Of a DNA stretch of 64,000 nt, positions 37,560 to 48,267 are shown one piece after another (position 1 is the first letter of the stretch; each line of letters opens with the position of its first letter). Location: NCBI GenBank assembly GCA_037976565.1, contig CP137666.1, positions 5,932,060-5,996,059 of the forward strand, given 5' to 3'. The notes under the pieces were generated by a model, which saw only the letters and a list, made by a program, of their open reading frames with translations, searched no databases and was not told the origin of the DNA. Origin of the DNA: Mesocentrotus franciscanus. Its lineage: Eukaryota > Echinodermata > Echinoidea > Camarodonta > Strongylocentrotidae. The translations under genes were made by a program, and so were the position numbers.

Positions 37560-38981
37560 TTATTTGCACCAGTAAAACGAGAGTACTGTATTGCTAAGGG
37601 CAAATTTGGAAATAACAGCGCGGTAGTATGCTGTTTTGCAAATACAATGATCATTACAAAAGACCTCATTGGGACATTCTGTAAAACATTTCAAAAAGTA
37701 ATCAATGTGACCATAATAAATGATATTATTGTATCTAAAAGCAACGGTGTAACTGTTCCTTTTGATACCTGGCCTGTACTTCCAAGAGGTGATCAGTACG
37801 CCATTTAATTTCAATCTCAAAAAACATACATTAACCCTCTAATCTTACGGACATGAATATTTGGCAAATTTACATCATAATTTGAAAGCTTTAAACTACC
37901 AACAACAAAAATACCATTCCTAATCCTTTCACAAATCTTTCCTATTTGGCCCTTCTGTGTTAATACAATGAGAAAGTCATGTAGGGGTGATGCATAAGGG
38001 AGAGAACTTTCAAATTTTGGGAATGACCTGTTGTAGACAGACTATTGAAATAATTTGTGCAGCTATACTGCGCGTACTGTTGAACAATGAACCTAGGTCA
38101 CTATTAAAATCTTCAAAGTAAACACATGAATTTGCCCATAATGGCCCAAGGGCGTCAACTTTATGTACGTAGGGCAAACCGTGGACATTAGAACTACAAT
38201 ATCTTTTACCATACAATAAATTTATTCCTCTATCCTTAAACAGAAGTGTTTAAGTAATTTATCTGCTTTCCTCAAACATGTAGAGGATATGGAGTGTGAA
38301 AGCAGTATGAATGAGGCCTCATTCAATAGTAAGAAATGTTGGAAATATTCATCTGGAAGGATCCCGATGAGACATGGGATGTTATAAAATAGAAGAAAAG
38401 ATCTATACTCCGATGCCTTCCAGAACTAAGTTCGAATAGCTCCCAATACATTTTGTCATCCTGGACATACAGTGCGGCGGTGCTATTCGAGCAATACGTT
38501 CATCAACTTTGTCAATTTTTTTAGAAATGTTAAAGGTTCCTTATGATGGGACGAGTCAAACCTCAATGAAACTAGCATTTTTTACTACACCTAATACAAG
38601 CCCGTGCATATAATCTATTGCCACATTTTCTATGATATCAAATTTAGGGACAAAGAGAAACCAGCTAATATGGCCTTTCACACCATTGACTGGTTTCCCA
38701 CTACGTTGGGCATCATATGCCGACTTCTTGGTGTCCTCGTGGGTCCTCACTTCATTCATGATGCCCAGTTTGTGTTGAGGAGTTGTATGGGTATGCTCTA
38801 ACGTAGCCGCCCCCGGAGTCCGGGCAGTCTCACCTGGAGCCTTACAGAATGCATCCCATGAAGCCATTGAATTGAGTAAATTCTTGGAATGCAGACCTCG
38901 CTGGCAAGTTCAGGACAGCACTCAAGACAGCAACACCCCTCACAAGAAGCTCGCCACGCTCTGAAGTGTTGACTTTGACAC
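37560..38981 (-). pseudogene. CACTA/EnSpm (Tnp2-type) transposase remnant
   Basis: On the minus strand, fragments in several frames follow the order of Tnp2-family transposases. After an AG acceptor (38982-38983) comes LPARSAFQEFTQFNGFMGC, then (shifted) CKAPGE, GVKGHISWF, DYMHGLVLGVVKN, SSHHKEPFNISKKI, a KASEYRSFLLFYNIP-type stretch, YFQHFLLLNEASFILLS, then LYGKRYCSSNVHGLPY and LGPLWANSCVYFEDFN. Near 37800-37660 lie RNSYTVAF and YYGHIDYFLKCF, as in family C-terminal ends. Several frameshifts and stops separate the pieces, so it is dead. No CACTA terminal repeats were located. The acceptor suggests the original transposase gene had introns. Confidence 0.8.
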
Positions 38982-41001
38982 CTGCAAGAACATGGAGAGT
39001 ACAAAACTTGCATTTCAAGCCATTAAGTATATTTTAGCAAGGATTAGTAATAACGGCTCCTGCATGTACATCAGTATTGATGCTCACTAAATCTTGTGTT
39101 AAAGTCTCCTGCAGTGGAAATGCATTTTGGCTCTCAGTGTTGATTTATAATGTCCTGATAATCGCTTATGTGAATAAAGGAATATCTAAATATGTCCCAT
39201 ATATTTTATGATTTTCCAATATTTCTTCTTCAGCCTACTGGGATCCGCTCACACAAAAAATCTTCAAGACAACTTTCCACTTGTGACATCACTTGTCAAT
39301 GACCATCCGATTAATATTATCATTTCAATGGACATTGCTATGCATGTCTACAATACACATTCACCACTTTTCTTTTGCTGGGAGTGGTGTTACATGCACC
39401 TGTTGGCTGTTGGCACACACCTGCCAAGTTGAAAGGGTACGTGCAGGCAATAATTGTATCATGCTATTGTGAAAAAAAGACATTAAGCAATTTCCTTGAA
39501 AGAATACATTTATGACAGCCTCTTTCATTTGCAAGCTTTTGGAATGGGCGTTAAAAGGAATCCTGAACAATGAGGATTGAAAAGACAAGTCATAAAACAT
39601 ATCTCATTATTCATCTTAAATTAGTTTCATTTATGAAAGAAATTTTCGGAAGGCATTTCTTGCAACACTTTCGAAGGAGACACCATGCATGCAAAAAAAA
39701 TTATGAATAACAATGTTGGATGGCTCTACGATTGTCAATATCCAATCACTACATTATTTTGACTGAGCATAACATAACTAATAAGCGTCAGTTATTTAAA
39801 TTCACTTTGACCCAAATATGCAAATTACAGATATCTTACCTTTTGTGTACAGGCTTGTTAAAGCTTCAGCAAACGGCTTCAGGAAGGTTTTGAAGAATGG
39901 TTTGCTTCCACCATACCACGTACACTCCAAGAATTATTCTCTCACTGCGACTAAACCTGCAAAAATAATACAGATTTGGACGTCAGGCCACACAGTTCAT
40001 CATGTATATGTAACGTGTATTTCACATTGTTCCTTTATTTGGGGTCATTCCCAATTCCGCTACAATGTCAAAATCTGTGGTCCTGCCAACCTTCTGGTAG
40101 CATTTTAGTTAATTTTGCTGAAGTGATTCCATTTATATCAATATCATAAAAAGTAGGTTGTATGTCTCAGCTCCCCTAAACATAACAAAATGTACCAGGT
40201 ATTTTAAATTCAAAGGCAACCTCATACACATGAAAAAGAAACTAGTAAGAGACAAACAATTACAGAAGGATCGAACTGAAGCTGGTTGATTATTGTACAA
40301 GGGTCTACCATCTACATTAATCGAAAAAAAATAGTCCTTCAGTGGACAGCCTTATGCCGTGCTCAATGAAGTCTTGTGGTATTCTAGGGCAAAAGCAAGT
40401 TGAATATCTGTTGGGTCTTCTCCTGATCTGCACGTCATCATAACGGCCACATGCATAGACCTAGAATAGGCTTACTTTGCAGTGATGTAAATATGTTAGA
40501 CTATGTGAATGCAACAGACCTTCTAATCATCTTCAAGAAACAGATATCTTGACATCATTGTGTATCATTCATGTTTATAAGTGGTATTGTTTATTTAACA
40601 CGATCGCAAAGACTTTTAAAAATCAACTTAAGGCAAATGCCTAATGACATCATGTTCGAATTTTGGAATAAAAGACATTTAATATCCTGTATTTTCTTCT
40701 CTCAATACAATGTAGATGTCGGACATGCTATAAGGCAATGGGTCTTTTATATTAAAGTTATATTTTGGAAATAGTAAAAACTTATTTGACGTCGAACAAG
40801 CTGCTTTATTCTCAATATACCATTTTCGTAATGTAATCAAATTTACTGCACAAATCTGTGTTAAATGCCTCGTTACAAATGTTATAAATAATTGTATTTA
40901 AATAGTCAGAAAGGAAATGGCCTATACTAAAGATTCTTTTTTAACAAATCACATGAAAAGGCAGGCCCGTAACTAAGCTAGAGGGTGCGGGGTGCGTGCG
41001 C

Positions 41002-41303
41002 CAGGGGCGGATCCAGCCGGCGGCAAGAGAGGGGGCCAGAGAGGGGCCCAATTCGTGAGAAAATATTTAGCGGCGACTCAGCCAGCCGGTGAATATATAA
41101 GCGGGGCGGGGGTAGGGAGCACCTTTTTTGCTCAACGGGGAGGGGATAGTGCTATTATTTTTTTTACTCAACATCCACCCCCCTTGAGCGCCAGGAGGGG
41201 CCCGTCTTCTTTTTTTTTAATACAAAAAAATTGTGTTTTTACCTGTTTTTTTTTTTGCTAGGGGAGGGGGCTCGGGCCCCCGCGCCCCCTGGCTCCGCCA
41301 CTG
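41002..41303. mobile_element. MITE related to 33922-34291
   Basis: The ends CAGGGGCGGATCC and GGCTCCGCCACTG match the TIRs of the 33922-34291 element, and the interior has similar G- and T-rich blocks in the opposite orientation. I do not see a clear target duplication, so the edges may be eroded. Open frames across it are composition artefacts. Confidence 0.8.
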
Positions 41304-41369
41304 GGGGGGACACCAAAGGCGGCGCTCCCAGGAGGAAGGGGTACAGTGCCCCAATTTGTTTAAGTACCC

Positions 41370-41700
41370 CCAAAAGTGTCCCGTTTACCCATTTTCTTTT
41401 ATTTTTATTTTATAAGACCCCCGGCCTTTCCCTTTTAATAAATGTCGCTTTTCATCTCTGATAAATGCCCCTAATAATAACTGATAAATGCCAATTTTCC
41501 TTCGAAAAATGCCCCGTTTCCATTTTTATTAATGCCCTTTTCCATTTCCAGTAAGCGCCCCTTTTCAGGAGCGAGAAGTGCCCCCATTGTCACCTCTGAT
41601 AATTGCCCTTTTCTTTGACACTTGCTCCTTTTTTCTTTTAAGTATCCTTCTCCCTTCTGATAAGTGTCCCCTTATTCCTCTCTCAATAACATGTGCCCCT
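41370..41700 (+). repeat. Degenerate minisatellite, about 30 bp unit
   Basis: Units resemble CTGATAAATGCCCC followed by TTTTC. Variants include TTATTAATGCCC, CAGTAAGCGCCCC, GAGAAGTGCCCCC, CTGATAATTGCCC and CTGATAAGTGTCCCC. About ten diverged copies are seen upstream of the Shisa-like gene. Confidence 0.7.
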
Positions 41701-41805
41701 ATAAATTAAAGCGACTATATAAGAAAAACTTTTTCTTTAATTTCCCTTAAAGCTCGCTCGCTATAATCTCTCGCATTTAAAGTTAATATTATAATGTTAA
41801 GATGG

Positions 41806-41992
41806 GAAACTGAATTCAGACAAAGATTAAGAGTCGAGAACGGTACAACGAATCATCTTCTTTCTCTAATAATTAAATGAAACGTCACAGCTTCGCGCGG
41901 GAGGGGGGAACTGAATTCAAACAAAGATTAAGAGTCGAGAACGGTACAACGAATCGTCTTCTTTCTCTATAATGTAATGAAACGTCAAAGAT
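41806..41992 (+). repeat. Tandem duplication near the Shisa-like gene promoter
   Basis: Two blocks (about 41806-41892 and 41907-41992) share ACAAAGATTAAGAGTCGAGA, ACGGTACAACGAATC and ATGAAACGTCA. They end about 370 bp before the ATG of the Shisa-like gene and so may lie in its promoter or 5' UTR. Any regulatory effect is inference. Confidence 0.8.
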
Positions 41993-42363
41993 AAAAAAAA
42001 AAAGTGATCGAACCGCGGTCACCAATGAAAGTACATGCCGTGTAACAGAATGTGTAACAGAGTGTGTGTGTAGCAGCATAACGTGGTATAACTTTGAAAG
42101 TAACTGTAAAGGTGACATGTAATTTATTGTGTCCCCCCATACAATTACAATCCTAGTCACGGGTCTGAAAGGAAAACACTTTGATCATTGGACTTTGCTC
42201 TCATACGTCAAGGGGTATTTACCGAAGATAACAGTCTGTAGGCTGTACAACGATGATCTTTTCCAGTACGGACGTGAATAAACTGAACACATGATTTCAC
42301 ATTTACATTGCGCAATTTTGCTGGTATCTGAATGACCTGAAGAGAAGAAGATATAGTTCCAAA

Positions 42364-45248
42364 ATGTCTGGCATATCGAGAACGATTTCACTCTGTCTTG
42401 CCGTCGTAGTGTTCATCTTAATTGATGGTAAGTTGTCGAGCTCTTTTTTGGGGGGTTGATGAATTATCTTTATAATAAAACAGTGTGTTCAGTCCTCATG
42501 TCATGATTCACAATCAGAAGTGTACTGATGCATGGTGCGCACAAATTAGCGCCCTTATGTTGTGATTTGAACTTTGATCAGTCATGATCATGTGAACATT
42601 TTTGATGCTTTTTCCATATTAATTGAATTCATTGTGACCAAAGATAAGATTATAAGAATCAAGATTCAGTTATTTATAACTACATTAACCTACAATATAT
42701 AGGCTACTCAATAAATTATACTCGTAAGTCATATATATAGACAATTGGGGGTGATTGACATTGTAGGGAGTATGTTTTTCACAGTAGATTATTTGTTTAC
42801 ATTTTCAGGCGGGGATCCAGGATTGACGGGGGCACAATTTTTTTCTTTCTCCGCAAATTTGAAAATCGCCGCCGAAAATTCGCTCAGTGGGGGTAGTGAG
42901 CACTGATTTTTTTTGCCCGGGGGCACGTGCCCCCTGTGCCCCCCTGGATCCGCCAATGATTTTACATGTCTCTAAGCAATATGCTATTATTTAGCTATTG
43001 ACATCTCATCTCAATGTCTCATTCCAGTAGTACATATATATTGTACATCTGTAAATGCTATGTATATTTGTATGAATAGATTTCAGTTCTACTTTGCTCA
43101 AATTGATGTCAATACATAATTTTTGTATTTTGGCCTTAAAGATACTATGTCCCTTTTGCAGCCAACATCAAATTCTGTAGAACTTTGCAGGAATTATGAA
43201 TATATCATGTATGTCCTATCTGTGAAATTTAAACGTTGGCAGTGTCCTAATATTCAAATTATACAAGGAAACCTGTTTACTTGGTAGAGTTCACTGTCAG
43301 ACACTATTGAGTGACTGACTGGCTTTTTTCATCTCTGGTAATAACATACATAAAATGAGCTGTAAAGGGTACATGAGCATTTGTCTACATCAATAACCCA
43401 CTTCTTGTAATGGCCAAAATTAAACTGATTGGATCTTTGCGCAGCATAAAAAGTACGACCATTTGGTACAATGGTCTGAAAAATCAGACTATTACTTACT
43501 GGCTCTATAGCTCTACAAAGTCCTCAAGCAGGTTCATCCTGATACCGGCATCTCCAGTCGGGCCATGATCATCATGAACAGCTTCGTCAACGACATCTTC
43601 GAGCGAAATGCCGGCGAATCTTCCCGCCTCTCTCAGTACAATAAGAAGTCGATTCGACAACTAATAGTCGTTATTTTCCCACTTAAAGACATTTTCAAGC
43701 CCCACCCCTTTTTTAGGGAAGTTCTAAATTAGTATTCTGGACCTGGTCATAAAATAACAAAATGAAAACTTTATGTTCCTTCTTTGACAGGTGCTTATGG
43801 AGACATGTGCCCATATGACTATGGGTTTTCTTCTTGCCCAAGGACAGACGAACCATACGATTGGACGACCTGTTGTAGTATCAACGGAATTAAGCAATGT
43901 TGTAATCCAGCTATTCTTGCGTAAGGCCCAGTCAATTTTTCTTTACAATAAACCATCTTTGTTATATTTATTCTCTTGGTTTTTTAAACTATAAAACAGT
44001 TTCGGTATTAAAAATACACCCTCATAGCACTTCACATTTACACATCATGATCATGGCAAAAGGAAAAAGAAGAAGAAAACAAAACAAACAAAGGCCCCTC
44101 CCCCAAACCCCTAACAACAAAGGAATTTGTTTCCAAATTACAATTTTAAGAAGAAATATTCATTTTACTATCTCAATGGTGCACCTAGCTCTCTCAAACG
44201 ATATTGTAAACAGCAAAGAAAGATGAGGCACATTGAAATTAATTTTAATCCTGGTTTTACAAGGATTTGTTTCTTGTATTTTAATACCACATTGTAAGAA
44301 ACAAGCTCAGGCACCAGCTGCACCACAGAAGATACCAAACCCTAACTCGATCTGAACCTGACCCAAAACCCAATTTCAACCGTAACCCTATATCTGTGTC
44401 AAAATCAAACCGAAAACAAAGTTTGCCATAACATTTTTTCGGATGCACCCACTGTCATCATTATTCATAAATAATACTTAAAAATCTGATTGAATTTCAT
44501 GAATATGTTTAGGTGGAATGCCTAACAAATGTTTGTGGCAGTAAACATATTTTGATAATTTTTCAATAACAATATAATAATTTGTATTCTTTAATAACAG
44601 GCTATTTGTAATTTTATTCATAAAGGAATATATTTCAGTGGAATACCTGACATAAGTATGTTTGTGAAAGTAAATGTCTCTTAAACCTATTCTGACAATA
44701 TGATTATATTTTCTCCGATGGCAGATTTGTGGTTTTATATATAAAATGAATACATTTCAGTGGAGTACGTACCTCACAAGTCATTTTGTAAAAGTAAATG
44801 TCTCTTAAATCTGTTCTAAAAATGTTTTTTTCCAATGGCAGGCCATTTGTATAGTATCATCCATGAAATGAATGAGGAGTACAAGAGAAAGTTTGTGAAA
44901 ATAGTCTCTCAAAGCAATTCTGTTTAGTTGGTATCATTACCTTTTATCTCCATTGGCAGGACATGGGCGATTGGTGCGATCGTGACGACATGCTTCTTCA
45001 TATCTTTTTTCTTCATTCTGATTGTCTGTGCCTGCTGCCCTTGTTGTTGGCTGGCCAGTCGAAGACGTCACTCTCGCTATGTGGTGGTGTCCAACGAAAC
45101 CCCCGTTGCCTACCCTTCAACTACCAGGACCACGTACGTGTACAACACCTACCCAGCTCAACCGAATTACAACAGCACGGGCTACGGTCAACCTACCGCC
45201 CCTCCAATGGGAGCCACTTCTACTACAACCACTTATGTCAAACAGTGA
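42364..45248 (+). CDS. Shisa-like membrane protein, three exons
   Basis: Exons 42364-42427, 43791-43920 and 44960-45248 (stop TGA) join in phase to 160 codons. Exon 1 is a signal peptide (hydrophobic [11 protein letters not shown]). Exon 2 is a compact cysteine module with the Shisa pattern: [12 protein letters not shown], then [16 protein letters not shown]. Exon 3 gives one membrane helix ([18 protein letters not shown]), a juxtamembrane cysteine cluster (CACCPCCW), a basic stop (SRRRH) and a Pro/Tyr/Thr-rich tail ([20 protein letters not shown]) that could bind WW or SH3 domains. Shisa proteins of the Scotin/SHISA5 type sit in the ER, nuclear envelope or plasma membrane and affect receptor trafficking or apoptosis. 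Which Shisa group this belongs to is uncertain. Intron 1 has transposon insertions, and intron 2 ends in tandem acceptor copies. Confidence 0.88.
42806..42957. mobile_element. Short MITE related to 33922-34291
   Basis: The ends CAGGCGGGGATCC and GGATCCGCCAATG match the TIR family, and the interior is only about 125 bp with G-rich and T-rich blocks. It lies in intron 1 of the Shisa-like gene. This is the smallest of the three copies in the window. Confidence 0.8.
43136..43738 (-). mobile_element. R1 MITE, inverted truncated copy carrying an H2B fragment
   Basis: From the TTAA at 43136-43139 the sequence is the complement of 97-634, starting with AGATACTATGTCCC. It continues through the shared TTTGCGCAGCATAAAA and GGCTCTATAGCTC. 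There the homology is interrupted by 43514-43648, then resumes at GTCGATTCGACAACTA. It ends near 43738, missing the other terminal repeat. It lies in intron 1 of the Shisa-like gene. Confidence 0.85.
43514..43648 (+). pseudogene. Captured histone H2B fragment
   Basis: Reading in frame from TAC at 43514, the 45 codons give the H2B core: [18 protein letters not shown], then [21 protein letters not shown] and SQYNKK. No stop occurs, but several residues differ from usual H2B (for example AMIIM for the usual AMSIM, and RNAGESS for RIAAESS). It has no start or end of its own and sits within R1 sequence at a point where the 97-634 copy has only a few bases. It is therefore a gene piece acquired by a transposon copy, not a histone gene. 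Confidence 0.93.
44499..44959 (+). repeat. Four degenerate tandem copies each ending in a splice acceptor-like AG
   Basis: Units of about 102-124 bp end at 44600 (TTAATAACAG), 44724 (CTCCGATGGCAG), 44841 (TCCAATGGCAG) and 44959 (CTCCATTGGCAG). Shared words are AAGTAAATGTCTCTTAAA, CATTTCAGTGGA and GCATTTGT-like starts. The last AG is the true acceptor of Shisa-like exon 3. The array therefore multiplies the acceptor region. Using an upstream AG would add sequence before exon 3, probably with stops. Confidence 0.8.
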
Positions 45249-45734
45249 TCATTTCCAATGATTGGCTGGTCTGGTGTATTAAAGTACTTTTAACACAATC
45301 GCAAAGACTTTGGAAAAATCATCCTAAGGCAATTACAATATCATTGTCCTTCACCTTTTGAAATCAAGGAACCTGATAACAATTTTGTGATCGGAACATG
45401 ATTTCCACTGGCAGTACAATAGAGTATTGAAGTACCTTGAGTTGATTTATTGAAAGCCTTTGCGATCATGTTAATTAAATTTGATAATGAACGTGACGTG
45501 ATATGAACCTTGGCCAAAGTATTATGGATGGCATGATTAATGAATCAATCTTTGAACTAATCTCCATTGCTGGTTGCCAAACAAAAATTGTTTTATGAAT
45601 CAGGACATTAATCTACACTTAGGTGAAGCTAATAACCGCTAAGAAGAAATTCTGTGAATGCTTGAGCACTTTAACATTGTAGCCTAGCCAAAGCTGGTGG
45701 CCATGCACAGCATTTTTGTAAAGTAGCTGCTCCA

Positions 45735-45740
45735 AATAAA
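45735..45740 (+). terminator. Possible polyadenylation signal of the Shisa-like gene
   Basis: AATAAA lies about 490 bases after the stop codon and is followed about 30 bases on by GT/T-rich sequence (TTTGTTTTTCCC). It is the first clear canonical hexamer downstream, but cleavage is not proven. Confidence 0.45.
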
Positions 45741-47116
45741 TCCATCTTTGTTTTTCCCATCAATCAGTAATTCTTCTTTCATTACACCAAAGGACACTTT
45801 TGTTTTAGAATTATCCAATATTTTGAAAGTTTGAAAGACTGATCTTTGTTAAATTTCTTTCAAATACTACATTACACATACCTCTAGGATAAAAGAGTAC
45901 TAAAAATGACGTTGTATTGATGGCTTTAGTTCTAGTAGGTAGAGTATTGGTATAAACGGACAAAGAAATATAAACTGCTATGAGCAAACACAGCAAGAAA
46001 AAAGTTGTAGTCTTCAAAGAATATTTTAAAAATAAGTAAAACTTTTATTTTTAATATTGTACTTTCAAATGTGTACACATTTAATTATGTTTTTTGACTT
46101 GTTATTACTGAAATATTTCTGATGTATATATTAACCAAAGAGTTTGACCAACATGGACTGATTTAAAAAATATATATATATATGATTAGGGAATACAAAC
46201 ATTAGCTTTTTCCAGGATAGAGATATCTATAAATCATTTAATATATTTTGATTGAATTGTATATTATCACTCAAACTCAAGACTTCTGTTTTTTAATTAA
46301 GCGAAAAACTAATAGAAAGAATAAAATATTGAAATTTTAAGGCACACTTTACATTTTGTTACAAGTCATCTAATATTAAAAAACAAAAAAGTATTATGCA
46401 TTTGTGTTATCAAATTTCATGATATAACAGATAACTGTATCAAAGACAGTGTATTTATCATATAAATATAAGTATAAATCATTAAAAATATATCATGCAG
46501 AGTGCCAATTTTTTTCAGGCAATCACTAAGTCCTGTGTCACAAGGAAAAAAAGGTACAATTTGGGCTAGGACATATTAAAGATAAAGATACAACTTAAAA
46601 GATTACTACATTTGGACTTCAATCATTTAGGGCCCACAAAAAATACTTTCATTGGCTGTGAGAAGAAAGATCTGGAAGATAAATTAAAGAAAAACTTCCA
46701 AAAGAATTAAGATTACATTGTACAGTCAGCAAGGTTGGTAGACGAAGATTAAAATTAGCCACATTTTAATCTTTCGGATTGTTGTAAGCTGAAGTTTTTA
46801 AGAGGTCCACCACCTCTAAGCGAATGATTGTAGATTGATTGATTTCTTGCATTCATTTAGGTCACACTTATTGTTACATTTCCTTTGAAATATATCCTTA
46901 TTTCAACTGTTTGGAGCAAGAAAGACATTATCTCACATACTTCAACACAGATTTAACGCCTTTCTGGCTCCGAACAGACGATTTTATCAATCATAAAAGC
47001 TTGTTCAGACATGGCCCAGTAAGCTGCCGCAAAAAACCCTGCTGCTGTGTTTTTATGTGTAAATGAATGGCAACTGCACACAGCAAAGGACTCGCATGTA
47101 TTTACTGAACTCTATG

Positions 47117-47400
47117 TTAAAGGTAAAGACCAGTTTTGGAGATGCCCCCCTCTCAAAAAATGAAATGGAAGCTCTTATTACCATAGATATCCCGTAGTCC
47201 CATATACATCTTGATGTGTACAGTGCTTGTAACTTTACCAAGACTGGGCCAAATTTCTTATCATTTTGATGATTCCAGAACCTTGCAGTACACACCAATA
47301 CTTATATGCTAGATGATCAACCTTTTCTGATCGATTCCACAATGTTTCTTTCACAATGCAATCGCATGACCAGAACTGGTCTATACCTTGATACAGAAAT
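47117..47400 (+). mobile_element. R2 repeat, most complete copy
   Basis: The left end follows TTAA (47117-47120) with AGGTAAAGACCAGTTTTGG; the right end is its inverted counterpart CCAGAACTGGTCTATACCTT. The interior matches 37045-37418 and 1-80. It is about 280 bp, non-coding and MITE-like. The right flank lacks an exact TTAA. Confidence 0.75.
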
Positions 47401-47882
47401 ATGAAGCGTATTTAATTTCACGTCATAAAACCCGCCGCGGTTTTGCCGTCATATCTGAACAAGCCTTTAGAGTGATGAAAATATTATTCATGCTTTTAAG
47501 AAGAAATTTTTTGTGTGATGTGTATATTTATACAAGAATGACTGAAATTCTTGATTTTTATACCTTAATAAAAAAAATGATCTTACATAAAAACATTTGA
47601 GAAAGCTTTAGTGATGTGTGAGTTGTCCTAAAAGTATGCACTACTTGTGTTGGGTGATCAGGTACATGTTTATAAAGGCATTCATGGATTACAATTAATT
47701 GAAATCATGCATTTCCTTTCTGTTCTAACTTATGCAGCATGACAGCAACAACAGCATGCATGATCTAAAAATAAAAATCTGCATCATGTACATCATGTAT
47801 AAAAAGTACAGGGTTAGACAGAGCAAGGGGAGATTACAATTATTATGGTTTAGGGATGTATTGGTTCTTGGTAGCTAATTTC

Positions 47883-48267
47883 TTAAAGGGATCGTTTAAC
47901 AGTGTTTAATCTGAGATACACGGCCCTACATGTTATTAGTGTCTGTGATATGGTGTAATAATGAAGCCCTAAAAAAATTGCGCTTCAAAATGATCAAGAA
48001 GTGCCTCAAAAAAGTAAAAATCTTTGATTGACCGGTTTTACCATACTCGTTTTCCCTAATAGACTATAGTGTTATGAAAACCATCAGGCGAACGGTTTTC
48101 AAAATTTGTAATTCCAATCATAAATATCTTGATAATCAGACAGGCGATCAGCTTGTAAAAGTCATGGGGTTCCTGACTGACCTAAAGGTTTATGATTATC
48201 ATTGCATCATGAGCTAAATCCAGAATTTTGTTTCAGAATCTGAGACAAAGTTACCGGATCCCTTTAA
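47883..48267. mobile_element. TTAA-flanked MITE
   Basis: TTAA at 47883-47886 and 48264-48267 flanks the inverted ends AGGGATC and GATCCCT, with partially matching subterminal sequence (TTAATCTGAGATAC against the complement of ATCTGAGACAAAG). About 385 bp with no open frame. The ends differ from the 11524 family, so it is a second piggyBac-like group. Confidence 0.75.

Larger units (their letters stand above)
32695..42363. other. Gene-poor region between LMLN and the Shisa-like gene
   Basis: Between the divergent starts of LMLN (-) and the Shisa-like gene (+) I find no intact gene. The content is a GTC/ATC microsatellite (33721-33750), hAT-type MITEs (33922-34291, 41002-41303), A/T tandem repeats (35022-35290), a perfect hairpin (35600-35653), an R2 copy (37045-37418), CACTA transposase remains (37560-38981) and a degenerate minisatellite (41370-41700). 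Stretches such as 39000-41000 show nothing recognisable. Promoters of both flanking genes should lie at the two edges, but no clear TATA element stands out. Confidence 0.5.

Noticed and set aside
39208..40108. Short frames at 39208-39432, 39361-39600 and 39818-40108 as possible N-terminal parts of the CACTA transposase
   Set aside because: None shows the motifs expected upstream of the conserved block, and the first and third are on the wrong strand.
40590..40640. Similarity to 45285-45330 (AACAC.ATCGCAAAGACTTT), as a hint of a second Shisa-like gene
   Set aside because: No cysteine module or membrane helix is found near 39800-40600; only about 40 bases match, so a shared small repeat is the simpler explanation.
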